Below the pieces are notes generated by a model. The model was not told where the DNA came from and ran no database searches. It saw only the letters and a list, made by a program, of their open reading frames with translations. A DNA stretch of 64,000 nucleotides from contig NC_064447.1 in the NCBI RefSeq assembly GCF_023343835.1, positions 11,871,501-11,935,500 of the forward strand, read 5' to 3'. Source of the DNA: Lagopus muta (Eukaryota; Chordata; Aves; Galliformes; Phasianidae). Below, piece by piece: positions 53,276 to 62,881 of this stretch (positions are counted from its first letter, which is position 1; the number at the start of each line of letters is the position of its first letter). The translations under genes were made by a program, and so were the position numbers.

Positions 53276-55734
53276 TACATCTCCCACCTCTCCAGTTCTG
53301 GTCTGAATCATTCTTCCTCAACGTGTTTGGGAATTGAAGGCTGGTGAAACATTAACCTATATAAAACTTCCAAGTCATTCATCTGTAATGTTTCAGTGCA
53401 TGTTTTAGGCATTAGAAATGATGGGAAGTGCAAAGGGAGAGACAGCTTGAATTTGTGCTCATGTATTTTAAGTTCAGCAGGAGCTTGAAATCCCCTGTTA
53501 GGGATTCCTCCTCTGCTGTGCAGTGCCTGATAATAGCTATAGGACTGTACTTGCTGCTTTTCCAGGGCCAGGCTCCTCTTGGACTTGCATACTGTGTGCT
53601 GGGGTGTCTTTGTACTACTGTGCAGAACTGCTGACCTTTGGAAGAGCCTTCAGCATCCGTGTCTCACAGCACTGCCATCGTGGCACCGGTTTATTCTGCC
53701 AGAATTGAGTTCCAGTGCTTAGGAATGCTGCTCACCTCTCATTGCTCTCACTCTGGAACTTTGCACCTGGCAGGTTTCTGTGGCAAATCTCAGTTGTTTC
53801 TTGTGTGAGCTGTTAATGCTCACTCCATTATGTTGGCAGGTGCACAGTGTGAAATGCTTCATGGGAGCACTGATGGCCTTTCTTCAACTAAACATTTGGA
53901 ATCTTGTGTCCTCATCTACATCAGGGGCTTTGGGAATGGCTGCCTTTTGTTCCCTGAGCACTTTCAGGTGATGGTGTGTTAGCAATGGTTGGTGAACTGC
54001 AGACTCAATATGTGCTTGTGAGCACACCTGGGAACCAAACCTTGCTGATTTGGAAAGCCCTGGGCTCCCCTGCCCATAACCACACAGCTGATATCACCTG
54101 TGGGCCTTGCTGAGCTCCTTGGCAGTGAATGGAGCTCTGAGCTGCTGTGCTCATCTCCTCCTTTCTCCTGGACAAGCTGAGCTGGTAAGTGCAGGTTCTG
54201 TCACTACAGCATCAGAATCTTACTAGTGAACAGCATTTCTTCATCAGCTGTATGCTTTCACAACAGAGCACAAGTCAGACCGCAAGCCAAAGCTTCTCAG
54301 AGGGAGGTTCCCATCCCTGGCTGCTGTCTGCAGTTCCTGTTGCTTATGCCACCCTCTTCTGTGTTATCTTTGGACTTGGTTGTGACAGAAGGCCATCTCC
54401 TTCCCTCGGGCAGTGTTGTCCTGCATTTATGGTATCTTTGGGGGAAAGTTCTAGAGTCCAGCCTAACGATTCCTATGGAATTGAGAGCAAACAGGGCTGA
54501 ACGAAAAAGATCTCATGCTTAAAATAGTGAATCTCTTATAGCAACATATGAGTAAGCACGGGGCAGCGAGTGGAGCTGTCATTCCTGTAGGATTTGCTGG
54601 GGGCTTTCTGCTGTTGGGTCAGGAGTCCTGAGCCAGCCCTGCCCACCCCAAAAACACACTGGATGATTCCTGAGGCCATCCTCACACAGGGCACAGGGCA
54701 AGTGCTCCGCAGGGAAACCCCCTCCTCCTCCCTCAGCTGAACAGGCCCTGCCTGCTTTCTGTCCTCCGCAGTTGCTAATTCAGATACGTTCAGCAGGGAG
54801 AAGGCTGAAGCTGTGTCCTTGGGAGCTGCAGGGATGTTATCAGCGAACCACAGATGGTGAGGGCTCAGCCTTGCTGGTGTGCAGGTTGCTGAGTGTGGTG
54901 GGAGCCCCACCTATATGTACCTGTACCTGCACACGGTGTGCCTTGTGTGGGAGGCAGCTCAGCTCCCATTCCTCATCAGTGAGTGCTTACAGAGCAGAGG
55001 AGAGCATGAAAGCTGTGGTTTTTGCCTTCTCAAAGCAGGGAGAGGAATGCATGTGTAATTCCTGCTGTTACAGTTAGTAATCCATGTGCGTGTGAAATCT
55101 TTTATTTTGCCAGTTTGTTTCTTTTTCCTCTCCTGTACCAATGTACAGAGGATGTGAGTGAGTAGTTTGAGCTCATGGCTCCAAGCCTGGCTTTGAAGTG
55201 AAGCAGCTCCGGAGATCCCCTTGAGTGTCCACCAGCAGTCACATGAATGCTGCTCTTTATGGTGGATGAGCTGCCAGGGAGCTCTCTGCTCTTCTCTGCT
55301 CACCCCCTCTGTGCCCATCCACCCCCACCTCCCCCTGCTCAGACCCCCTGTTTTGGCCTCAGCTGTGCTCCTGTGCTCAGCCTCCAGCTGACAGAGCATC
55401 GGCCGGAATAGAGATGAGTGTTTTGGTGTGGGAGGAATAATAGCTGTGCTTCAGTCAGAAATGCTAAGTAGGAGAGAGCTCTGTGTATGGAAGAGAGCTG
55501 CCCTGGTTTAATTTGCATCTGTTTGTTCAGATGGCCCAAGCTTCTGTGTGAACTTGTTTGGTGTTTAGCATAGACTCTTCCCACCCCATTTCAGACCAAA
55601 TCAAACGCAGCATGGAAATGAAGTTGCCTACATGGGAGTTGATGGGAGCTTGTGGTCACGCTATAACTTAAACCAGCACAGAAAAACCCTTAGCAAAGAA
55701 CTGATCACGTCAAAAAGATGCTTGCAATCAGAAA
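53276..55734. other. Gap between the converging 3' ends
   Basis: About 2.5 kb between the proposed GNA12 and AMZ1 3' ends. The open frames here (for example 54189-54522 on plus, 54536-54910 and 54959-55399 on minus) show no domain or conserved-looking protein. No repeat was recognised. Confidence 0.55.
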
Positions 55735-55754
55735 AAAAACAAAACAAAACACCT

Positions 55755-55760
55755 TTTATT
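55755..55760 (-). terminator. AMZ1: AMZ1 poly(A) signal AATAAA
   Basis: On the minus strand AATAAA is followed within about 10 bases by a GTTTTG/T-run U-rich stretch, and lies 121 bases past the AMZ1 stop. This implies a very short 3' UTR of roughly 140 bases. Confidence 0.65.
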
Positions 55761-55880
55761 CCTGGGGGAGTTCCAGTTTCTCTGTGGCAGCAACAACGCG
55801 TGGGGAGAGGTCAGAAGCCAGGGCAGCAATGCAGCCAAAGCCTCGGCAGCAAAGCTGACCCATCCAAAGGCAGGCCCTTG

Positions 55881-56450
55881 CTAGTTGTCCTCCCACCGCC
55901 AGCGATGAGGGGATGATTCCCCTTTGGACAGTTTTCTGGAACTCAGTTTCCTCCGCAAAGAGGAAAATTTGTCTCCGAGCACTTTCCGTAGCCCGGTGTT
56001 GTCCCTAACGAAGGGCAGATCCTTCTTCATAGCGGGCAGCTGTCCCGTGAACATGTCCCACCTAGCCAGAGCATCCACAGCCTTGTCTACTCGAGCCAGT
56101 TCCTCCTCAGAGACGTTTCTCTCCAGGGCAGCGATGCACATCTCCAGCCACAGCTCGTAATCTTTAATGACATCCGCGGGCTGGCTGGGCCCTGCCAGCT
56201 GGGGCTGACTCTGCACCTCAGCCAGTGAGCACGACCGCTCATCCTGCTCCAGCTCTGGGCCGATGGAGAGCGCCTGGCTGCACACATCTGGTGTCAGCGG
56301 CTCCGACAAGGAGGTCACAGCCTCGGAGTCGTTCTCACAGCACATCCCGGAGTCCGAGCTGAGCGGAAGGATGTCCTCTGAGGCTGACAGGTCTGCTGGC
56401 TCCTGCTTTGGCCACGTGGACAGCATGGTCTGCGTCCAAGCATAGAGCTT
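55881..56450 (-). CDS. AMZ1: AMZ1 coding exon 6 (terminal)
   Basis: Encodes residues 315-503, starting [14 protein letters not shown] after acceptor CCTTTGCAG. Contains a low-complexity Ser/Glu-rich stretch (about 335-400), a predicted helical segment [20 protein letters not shown], and a conserved basic tail ([20 protein letters not shown]). This C-terminal extension is characteristic of AMZ1, lying beyond the catalytic domain. Confidence 0.94.
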   Translation of the reverse strand, partial: KLYAWTQTMLSTWPKQEPADLSASEDILPLSSDSGMCCENDSEAVTSLSEPLTPDVCSQALSIGPELEQDERSCSLAEVQSQPQLAGPSQPADVIKDYELWLEMCIAALERNVSEEELARVDKAVDALARWDMFTGQLPAMKKDLPFVRDNTGLRKVLGDKFSSLRRKLSSRKLSKGESSPHRWRWEDN

Positions 56451-59400
56451 CTGCAAAGGGAAGGGAAAAGGTTTCATTTTAGAGAATGGGAAGAAATAGG
56501 TGCACCTCACCCAATGTTTTCAGGTAAGCACAAGCATCTCAGGTAGCCCAGCTTGAGATGCCGTGGGCAGGAGAATGTTCCTTTACACAGCAGGGGCTTT
56601 CTTGTATTTTTCATGTGTTTTGTTCTCACACAGGGTGGTGAAGCACTGTTACAGGTTGCCCAAGGAGGCTGTGGATGCCCCATCCCTGCAGGCATTCAAA
56701 GCCAGGCTGGATGTGGCTCTGGGCAGCATGGTCTGCTGGTTGGTGACCTGCACACAGCAGGGGGTTGGAACTGGATGAGCATTGTGCTCCTTTGCAACCC
56801 AGGCCATTCTATGGTTCTGGTCAGTGTCCATGTCTTAGATGTGGACTGAATCTGTCCTATTATTGAAGACAGTAAAAGGAGAATGGAGTGCATTAACTCC
56901 CTTGTCTGTATGTGATCTCTGCTAGAGCCAAATCAGGGCCTTGCTAGAGGAAACCGAGTCCCTGGAAAAGCTCCTGAGATGGTGCTGAGGAATTCTCTTC
57001 CACTGTGCCGTTAAGTCCTGTGGTAACGTGCCCTGTGCTCCTAAGAACAGCTCTTCCCTCTCGAGCTGAAATGCACAAGTTGGAAGGCTGAGCTCCAGGA
57101 AAGAACTAATGAAAGGAAAATGTCTGAGACAATTTCCTTTTTAAATATTAAACACTACAGCGGGTTGCTTCTGGCACACTTACGCTGTGGGGAATGAATC
57201 ACTGCTCCAGTCATCGCTGGATAAAAGGTGATTTCCCTGTCTGCCTTGTTGGCATGCATTGGCGTTTTTGGGGTGTTTTTCAGCTTTTGTGGTCTATTTC
57301 TCCATCTTCATGCTGCAACTCCCAGCTGATATTGATGCAAAGCTCTGCATTTGCTTTGAAAAAGCAGAAGTGACAACTACTGGGCTTTAAGTCCAGCTGC
57401 AGCCCCAGTGCACTGAGCACTGTGCTGGGTCTGTATAGACACCAGAGAGCCTGGTGCTGTTGTGGTTGAAGAGCAGGCACAAAATGCCAAGTCCTACAGA
57501 GCTGTCTTCTGCCAGAGCACAAGAGCATCCCCCTTCTCCCTGCCCCCTCTCCTTCTCTGTTGCTTTCTCTTTAGGCAAATGACAGAGAAGATAAAGAGCT
57601 CAAATTGAGTGGGTGGGAGAAATCGGCCCTGTTTCGTTGCAGTCTGTGCATGGAGCCTCAGGGAAGAATTTCATACAAGAGGAAAATGGACTCTTTCAGC
57701 TCAGTTGGTCTGCCCTGCCCCCTCCCTCTGGGCCAAGGAGAAATGTGAAGGGATGGCTCTTCTCCTGCCTCATCCCACCTCCGAGGGCCTTTCCTTCTGG
57801 GTGTGAAGCACAAACGCACCAGAAGCTGCAGTAGGAAGCAGATGAGGAAGGAGACAGCAGAGCTGTTTGGAAGCTGCAAATACTCCGTGGTTTTACAATG
57901 GCTTCTAAAATTCCCAAGACTGGAAGTCTGAGACAGAGTCATAACTGCTGCTTAGCACCGTTCCCAGGACATTCCCACAGTGCGTTTGAATTCTTTAAAG
58001 CAGGGGATAATTGCCTTGAGTACACTGCCAAAAGCCAAAAATCTTTCCTGTCACTCATCCTCTGGTGGCTTATGGATTGCAAGACATGAAGGGTTCATAG
58101 GGCTGCAGCTTCTTTTTATGTTCTCACATGTAAATAGAAAGGGGTAATGTTACAGCTTAGCTTACCTGCAGGCAGGTAAACCAGCTTTTGTGCCCCAGTG
58201 AGTGAGCTTGCAAAGCTCATTAATACCATGATGGAGATGCAGCTGCCCTGTGCTGCTGATCCAAACTCTCAGCACAGCTTGAGCACTGCTGGTTGCTTTC
58301 TAGTTGGTTGGTTTGTTTGTTTCGGTGTGGCCACTGCAAACAGTGCAAACTGGTATAGGCACTGTGTGCAGAACAGCCTGGGATGCTGTGAAACGTTGGA
58401 GCAGGTGGAAGTGGTGGTGGTGGGGAAATGCAATGAGAATTGGTTGGCTTTCAGTTTTCAAGACAGCCTGTAGTGGAGTAAGCAGCTGAGCTGACAAAAT
58501 GGAGTGTGTTTCTGAGTGTAACTCAGATAAATAAATGGAAGGGCTCATCCTCCTACTTAAGGACTGGTTTCCTGTCCCACGTGCTCTGCTGCCCATAATC
58601 TCTCAGTCGCAGCCGTTAGCAGCATTACCTGCTCCTGGGGAGCAGCGGCTTTGCGTCTGGCATTTCCTGCACTCACTGAGGCCGTCTGGCTCTGCTCTGA
58701 CAGGTGCTGCTTCTTGCTCATTCTGCACAGGGAGGTGTGACTCCAAGTTTGCACTTGGGCCAGCCGCAACTTCCCAAATCGCACTTTGCAAGGAGCTTGG
58801 TTTTCAGATTTGATATCATCGTCAGATGTTCTCTGCTCCATTCACAGTTAACTGTAGAATTAATCTCTGGCACGACTATCTCCTGCCTCAGTGCAGAAGC
58901 AAAGCCTCTTACAGCTATCATTGCAGGCTGCGTCTCGCAGAGCTGTCATTGTCAAGGCAGCAGATGTGAGCTTTGGCAAGTGAGGGCTTTCTGTGAGTTT
59001 GAGTTTGCTGCTGCCAGGGGAAATACAGTATTTGCTGCAGGTGTAAAGGAATAGCGTTTCTAGAAGAGCTTAATGCAGACAGCACTTCTCTTCTGGGAGG
59101 AGATAGTTGGTGCTGGAAGGTCAGGCACTGAAATAAAGCAGTCCATTGCCCTGGTGCTCTGGGTGATTTGGGGAGCTGCAGGCACCGAATGGTCACAGGC
59201 AGCTCACACCACGAGGAAAGCAGCACAACCACACACGTGCATTTTCCCCATGTGCTCTGCTGTGTTTCTGTGTTTTTGTTTCCAAGCTGAATGAAGCAGA
59301 TCTGTCCCCATTCCCATTCTGCTCGTTACAGATATAACCACAGACTTTAAAGCAGGCAGCAGGGGAAAATCCTGTCTGTGAACATGATGTTTGCTAGACA

Positions 59401-62400
59401 GAAATAATAATGAAGGAGAAGGTAGGATGCAGAGTGAGAACAGTGAGATCACTTATACCCTCCTTGCGTTCAACTCTTTGAAAGGGTAGATAACAGCAGG
59501 ACAAGGGGAAATGGTTTTAAGTTGAAGGAGGGAAGATTTAGTTTGGATGTCAGGATGAAGTTATTTAATGTGAGAGTAGTGAGTGCTGGAATACACTGCC
59601 CAGAGAGGCTGTGGATGCCCTGTCCCTGAAGGTTTTCAAGGCCAGGTTGGATGGGGCCATGGGCAGCCTGGTCTAGTATTAAATGGGGAGGTTGATGGCC
59701 CTGCATGTGGCAGGGGGGTTGGAGATTCATAATCCTTGAGGTCCCTTCCAACCCTGGCCATTCTGTGATTCTACTGGGCTACTGAGCCCAGCTTTTTAGC
59801 CATCGGAGGCAGAAAAAGCCTTTCTGGATCTATAGGAGGTTAGCTCTGCTCCTGACAGTGTCTGTATGTGGTGTTAGCAGTTCTGTAGGTGGGAGAAAAA
59901 GATCCATTTATTAGGAAGTAGTCCGTGAGGATCCTTTCTTGAACTGCTAAGCTGAGGAACTGCAGCAAAGTTCCCTGCTAATATTTCCTCTGGGATATCA
60001 GCAGCCCCAGAGAAAACCACGTTGGCACATAAGAAAGAACGTGGACATGGGAACTGCTGTTGCTCTGGCCACAACTTGCTCTGGCTTCACCTCTGCCCAC
60101 CCTGAATTTGGGAACAGCAATAGCAGAACAGCTGCACTGCCTTTGTCACTGGCCAGAAGCCCTAGAGCTTGCTTAGAGAGTTGGTCACTGGCCACGCTGA
60201 AATCATAGCTCTTGTTTGAGGCATGACCTGCTCTCATAGAAACTGAGCATGCTAATGCTGGATTTGGGGGTGGCTCTGTCTCTCACCCTGTAGCGCTCAA
60301 CAAGCTTGAAGCCCACGACGTGCTGCAGCTTGCGCAGGCAGATGGGGCAGGGCTCCAAGGGCCGCAGCAGGGCTTCATCCAGGCTCAGCGCGCCCTGCAT
60401 GATGCACTGCAGCCAGCGGCACGTCCCCAGGCCCATCAGGTGGCAAATCTCGTGACAGGTCACCTGTTGGGAAAACAGAAATCAGTTGTCTCAGCATTGC
60501 TGTGAGTCCTGTTGCCTCTCCACGCAGTCAGCACTGTGCTTTGCTCCGGTGGCACAGGGAGTTGAGGGGTGCCTCCATAGAGCACCAAGATGCAAAGTGC
60601 TTGGGAGTATGGGCATACACGAGCAGAGTCTCTGGGCTGAGAGGCAGATTATGCTCAGGCCTGAAGTACTGAACCTCAGATAGTAAGAAACAGGGAGTGT
60701 AGGAGAGCACTGGTCCTACCTTACAGCACTGGACCATCTCTTGGGCACTGAATGGCAAGGTCCGCTCTCGGCTCTCCTTGCTGACATCACTTAACTGTTC
60801 TTTCTTTGTGAGTGGGTTCAAGCTGCTACAGCTGGCCTGGGGGAAATCCCCGGAAAATCTGGCAAAGCTGCAGACACCCACTTCTGTAAAGAGAAGAGTA
60901 CAGAGGCTAGGCATCGGTGCTTGTGGCTTTTCCCCAGTTCAGCATGCCTGTACTGGTGCAAAAAGACATGCTTCCAAGGTTTGTAGTGCTTTGGCTGCCT
61001 CTGCCTAAAATAGTGTCCCTGGATCACTACTCACTATGAGTCCCTTAATTTTAAGTTGGAAAAACCCAGCTCATCAGGCAGTGAAAAAAAAATTAGGGAT
61101 GATGTTTATGCAGTGCTGCCTGATCCAAACGCTGTGCTGGGACATCATCAGACTCCAGTCTCACCTTGTCCTGGCAGGAATTTGCTGAATGTGAAGCTCC
61201 AGGTCTCACATGGGTACAGGTCCAACAGAGTGAGCCCGAGGACACACAGAGCATCCATGGGCTTGTTGTTCTTCAGGAAGTTCAGGATCCCATCTGGACA
61301 AACACAGGAGAGATGCCCATTAAATTGAAGCATCCTTGGAAGGCGCGCAAGAGCCACGCAGGAGCAAATTTCTAAATGTGAAAGGCTTCAGAACTCCCCT
61401 GTGCATCACCCAGCCCATGGATTTACTTTGGCTCCGGACAGACTGTGGGAGAGCTCAGCCCACATGAGAGCAACAGTGCTGGATCTGAACAGAACAGCAC
61501 AGAAGAAAATACAAACAGCAGAGGAAAACATGATGGAAGTCTCTTTGCTTTTCATTCCTGCTTCCAGCCTCAGAGTTCTGGGTTTTCCCCAGAATCAAGA
61601 TTTCTCCCTTGTCCCTCCCTGATGAAGGGTGATGTCAGGCATTTCCCCATGGAGGGCCTTACCACCACACACCCAGACCCTCACCTGCATGCAGCTGCAC
61701 TCTGTCTGAGTCCTGGCTGTGGCGGTAGCAGCAGTGAATTGATGAGATGGGGATGGAAGGAAGGCACTTCACACGGAGCCCCAGGAAGAAAGACTCCACG
61801 CAGCTCTGAAGGGAATCCAGCAGTGAAGGTCCCGCAGGCCCTTCGGTCAGGTCTAGGGAGAAAACTGTGGTGTCAGCACCCCAAGGCCAGAGTGAACCAG
61901 GAGCTCTGGGGGGGTCCTGTGGGTCTGGCCCCAAGGCAGGCTTGTTTTGAGGCTAATTGCTAGCTCTGAGATGGGGCAGTCATCCCTAGATGGTTTTGTG
62001 GGTGTGGAGAAGAGGATGGGGCTCTGTCAGAGGGTCACCATGAGGAAGCAGGGTCTCATTGCAGAGCAGGAAGGTTAACCTGAGTGGAGCCAGGGGGCTG
62101 CTTGTTGTCTGAGAATTGGCATGGATGGAGCTCCCAGAATGCTGCGTTATCCAGCATTGTTTTACGTATGCATACATACAGATATGTATATATATCTATG
62201 CAAATGTATTCATATCAAATCTCACCCAAGGGCACCCGTGGTATTTTCTGGGGAGCTGTATTGTTGGTAGTCATCATGACTCCTGACTCTGCGCTGGGGA
62301 TACAGCAGAACCTTTGCTGTTGTGGACTTAGCTTTCCTTGTATGAAATATTTCTTGCCTCCTTGGCAGAAAGGAAGGATGGCAATAGAGTTGGGACGTCC

Positions 62401-62755
62401 CCCCACCCCCCACCTTGTGCCTTGCTGGGTTGCTCAGTGTGGATGCCTTACCAATAGGCTGCAGGTAGATGTGCTTTCTGCAGAAGCTCTGCTTTCTCCT
62501 CAGCATGGCATGGTAGAAGGTTTCAAAGTCCTCGGGGGCATCGGGGTGGCTGAGGAGCCAATCGAAAGCTGTCCGGATGAGCAGCGTGCAGAAAAGCGTC
62601 CTCTGTGGGTTGTAGGCTTCAGAAAGGAACAGCTTTTCTGCCCTGGAGAAAGCCTTGGCATAGAGCTCCTGCAGAGCAGGATTGGTGGAGATCAATGCAT
62701 CCTTCAGAGCCCGGGGCCCGAAGCTGAACTCCTGAGTGTGTTTGCACTGCAGCAT
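55881..62755 (-). CDS. AMZ1: Archaemetzincin-1 (zinc metallopeptidase)
   Basis: Joined on the minus strand from 62452-62755, 61685-61852, 61165-61293, 60720-60883, 60287-60463 and 55881-56450, giving 503 residues (human 498, from memory). Archaemetzincins are zinc aminopeptidase-like enzymes of the metzincin clan; physiological substrates of AMZ1 are poorly known. The N-terminal part ([20 protein letters not shown]) and the order of segments match vertebrate AMZ1. The core is HEICHLMG at 259-266, Glu260 being the predicted catalytic base and His259/His263 zinc ligands, followed by Cys270, Cys275, Met277 and CPIC at 294-297, the extra cysteine motif of the family. The position of the third metzincin ligand is Thr269. 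The C-terminal 189 residues are acidic/Ser-rich, then helical, and end in a basic stretch. No signal peptide or membrane segment is evident. Start chosen as the first ATG in the open frame; the upstream open codons contain only GTG. Confidence 0.95.
56633..56819 (+). mobile_element. CR1 LINE 3'-end fragment
   Basis: Starts GGGTGGTGAAGCACTG, continues through CAAGGAGGCTGTGGATGCCC, a TTCAAAGCCAGGCTGGATG segment and ends GGCCATTCTATGGTTCTG. These are the hallmark segments of the avian CR1 3' end in sense orientation. It is diverged (for example in the GGGCAGC-ATGGTCTG part) and 5'-truncated. Confidence 0.85.
59485..59775 (+). mobile_element. CR1 LINE 3'-end fragment, well preserved
   Basis: Contains GATAACAGCAGGACAAGGGG, the GGCTGTGGATGCCCTGTCCC segment, GGCCAGGTTGGATGGGGCC, GGCAGCCTGGTCTAGTATTA, GGCAGGGGGGTTGGAGATTC and the terminus CCATTCTGTGATTCTA. 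It keeps more of the consensus than the other copies in this window, so it is probably a younger insertion. Confidence 0.92.
60287..60463 (-). CDS. AMZ1: AMZ1 coding exon 5 (catalytic motif)
   Basis: Encodes residues 256-314, [20 protein letters not shown] onward, then SLDEALLRP and [21 protein letters not shown]. Acceptor CCAACAG|GTG, donor TACAGG|GTGAGA, both phase 0. The zinc-binding HExxH, the cysteine pair and the CPIC motif are all in this one exon. Confidence 0.96.
60464..60719 (-). other. AMZ1: AMZ1 intron 4
   Basis: A 256-base GT-AG intron; nothing else seen in it. Confidence 0.9.
60720..60883 (-). CDS. AMZ1: AMZ1 coding exon 4
   Basis: Completes Glu201 and encodes residues 202-255, [20 protein letters not shown] to [11 protein letters not shown]. 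Acceptor TCTTTACAG|AAGTG, donor TGTAAG|GTAGGA. The middle ([18 protein letters not shown]) is the variable linker region of the family; the flanks are conserved. Confidence 0.94.
61165..61293 (-). CDS. AMZ1: AMZ1 coding exon 3
   Basis: Completes Asp158 and encodes residues 159-200, [20 protein letters not shown] and on to [11 protein letters not shown]. Contains the hydrophobic strand [14 protein letters not shown] typical of the metzincin fold. Acceptor TTGTCCAG|ATG, donor GGACAAG|GTGAGA. Confidence 0.95.
61294..61684 (-). other. AMZ1: AMZ1 intron 2
   Basis: A 391-base GT-AG intron between coding exons 2 and 3; no repeat or other gene seen. Confidence 0.9.
61685..61852 (-). CDS. AMZ1: AMZ1 coding exon 2
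   Basis: Completes Asp102 and encodes residues 103-157, [20 protein letters not shown] and then [20 protein letters not shown] through DSDRVQLHA. The [11 protein letters not shown] segment is highly conserved in vertebrate AMZ1. Acceptor CTCCCTAG|AC, donor GCATGCAG|GTGAGG. Confidence 0.95.
61853..62451 (-). other. AMZ1: AMZ1 intron 1 (between coding exons 1 and 2)
   Basis: A 599-base intron with a TA/CA-rich alternating purine-pyrimidine stretch at about 62163-62212. No exon seen. Confidence 0.88.
62452..62755 (-). CDS. AMZ1: AMZ1 coding exon 1
   Basis: Encodes residues 1-101 plus the first base of Asp102: [20 protein letters not shown], then [20 protein letters not shown], and ending RKHIYLQPI. 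Donor CCTATTG|GTAAGG. ATG context is CCGCAATGC, with G at -3. Confidence 0.95.
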
Positions 62756-62881
62756 TGCGGAGAGGCCCACGGGCCGTTGGGGATCTGGCAGAGCTCAGCT
62801 CTCAGATCTGGTTGCCACGGGCTTCCAGCTGTGGGATCTTAGCGTGAGCCTGCAGGCTGTGCTCAGCACCGGCCGGGTGTC
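62756..62881 (-). other. AMZ1: AMZ1 5' UTR part of first coding exon
   Basis: On the minus strand a strong acceptor (CTTCTCTCTCACACACATTTCAG) ends at 62882, so the exon carrying the start codon probably begins at 62881, after a separate non-coding first exon not located here. The UTR stretch has no upstream ATG in frame with the CDS. Confidence 0.6.

Larger units (their letters stand above)
56451..60286 (-). other. AMZ1: AMZ1 intron 5
   Basis: A 3,836-base intron, by far the largest coding intron of the gene. It carries two CR1 3'-end fragments, both inserted antisense to AMZ1. No other feature was recognised. Confidence 0.85.

Noticed and set aside
54189-55399. Several 100-146-codon open frames on both strands in the GNA12/AMZ1 gap
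   Set aside because: They overlap each other on opposite strands, lack motifs and have no splice or poly(A) structure that would make a gene.
61445-61963. A 172-codon plus-strand open frame
   Set aside because: Antisense to AMZ1 coding exon 2 and flanking introns, with no protein-like features.
62084-62842. A 252-codon plus-strand open frame
   Set aside because: It overlaps AMZ1 coding exon 1 in antisense and intron 1; no motif, and the minus-strand reading is clearly the conserved one.
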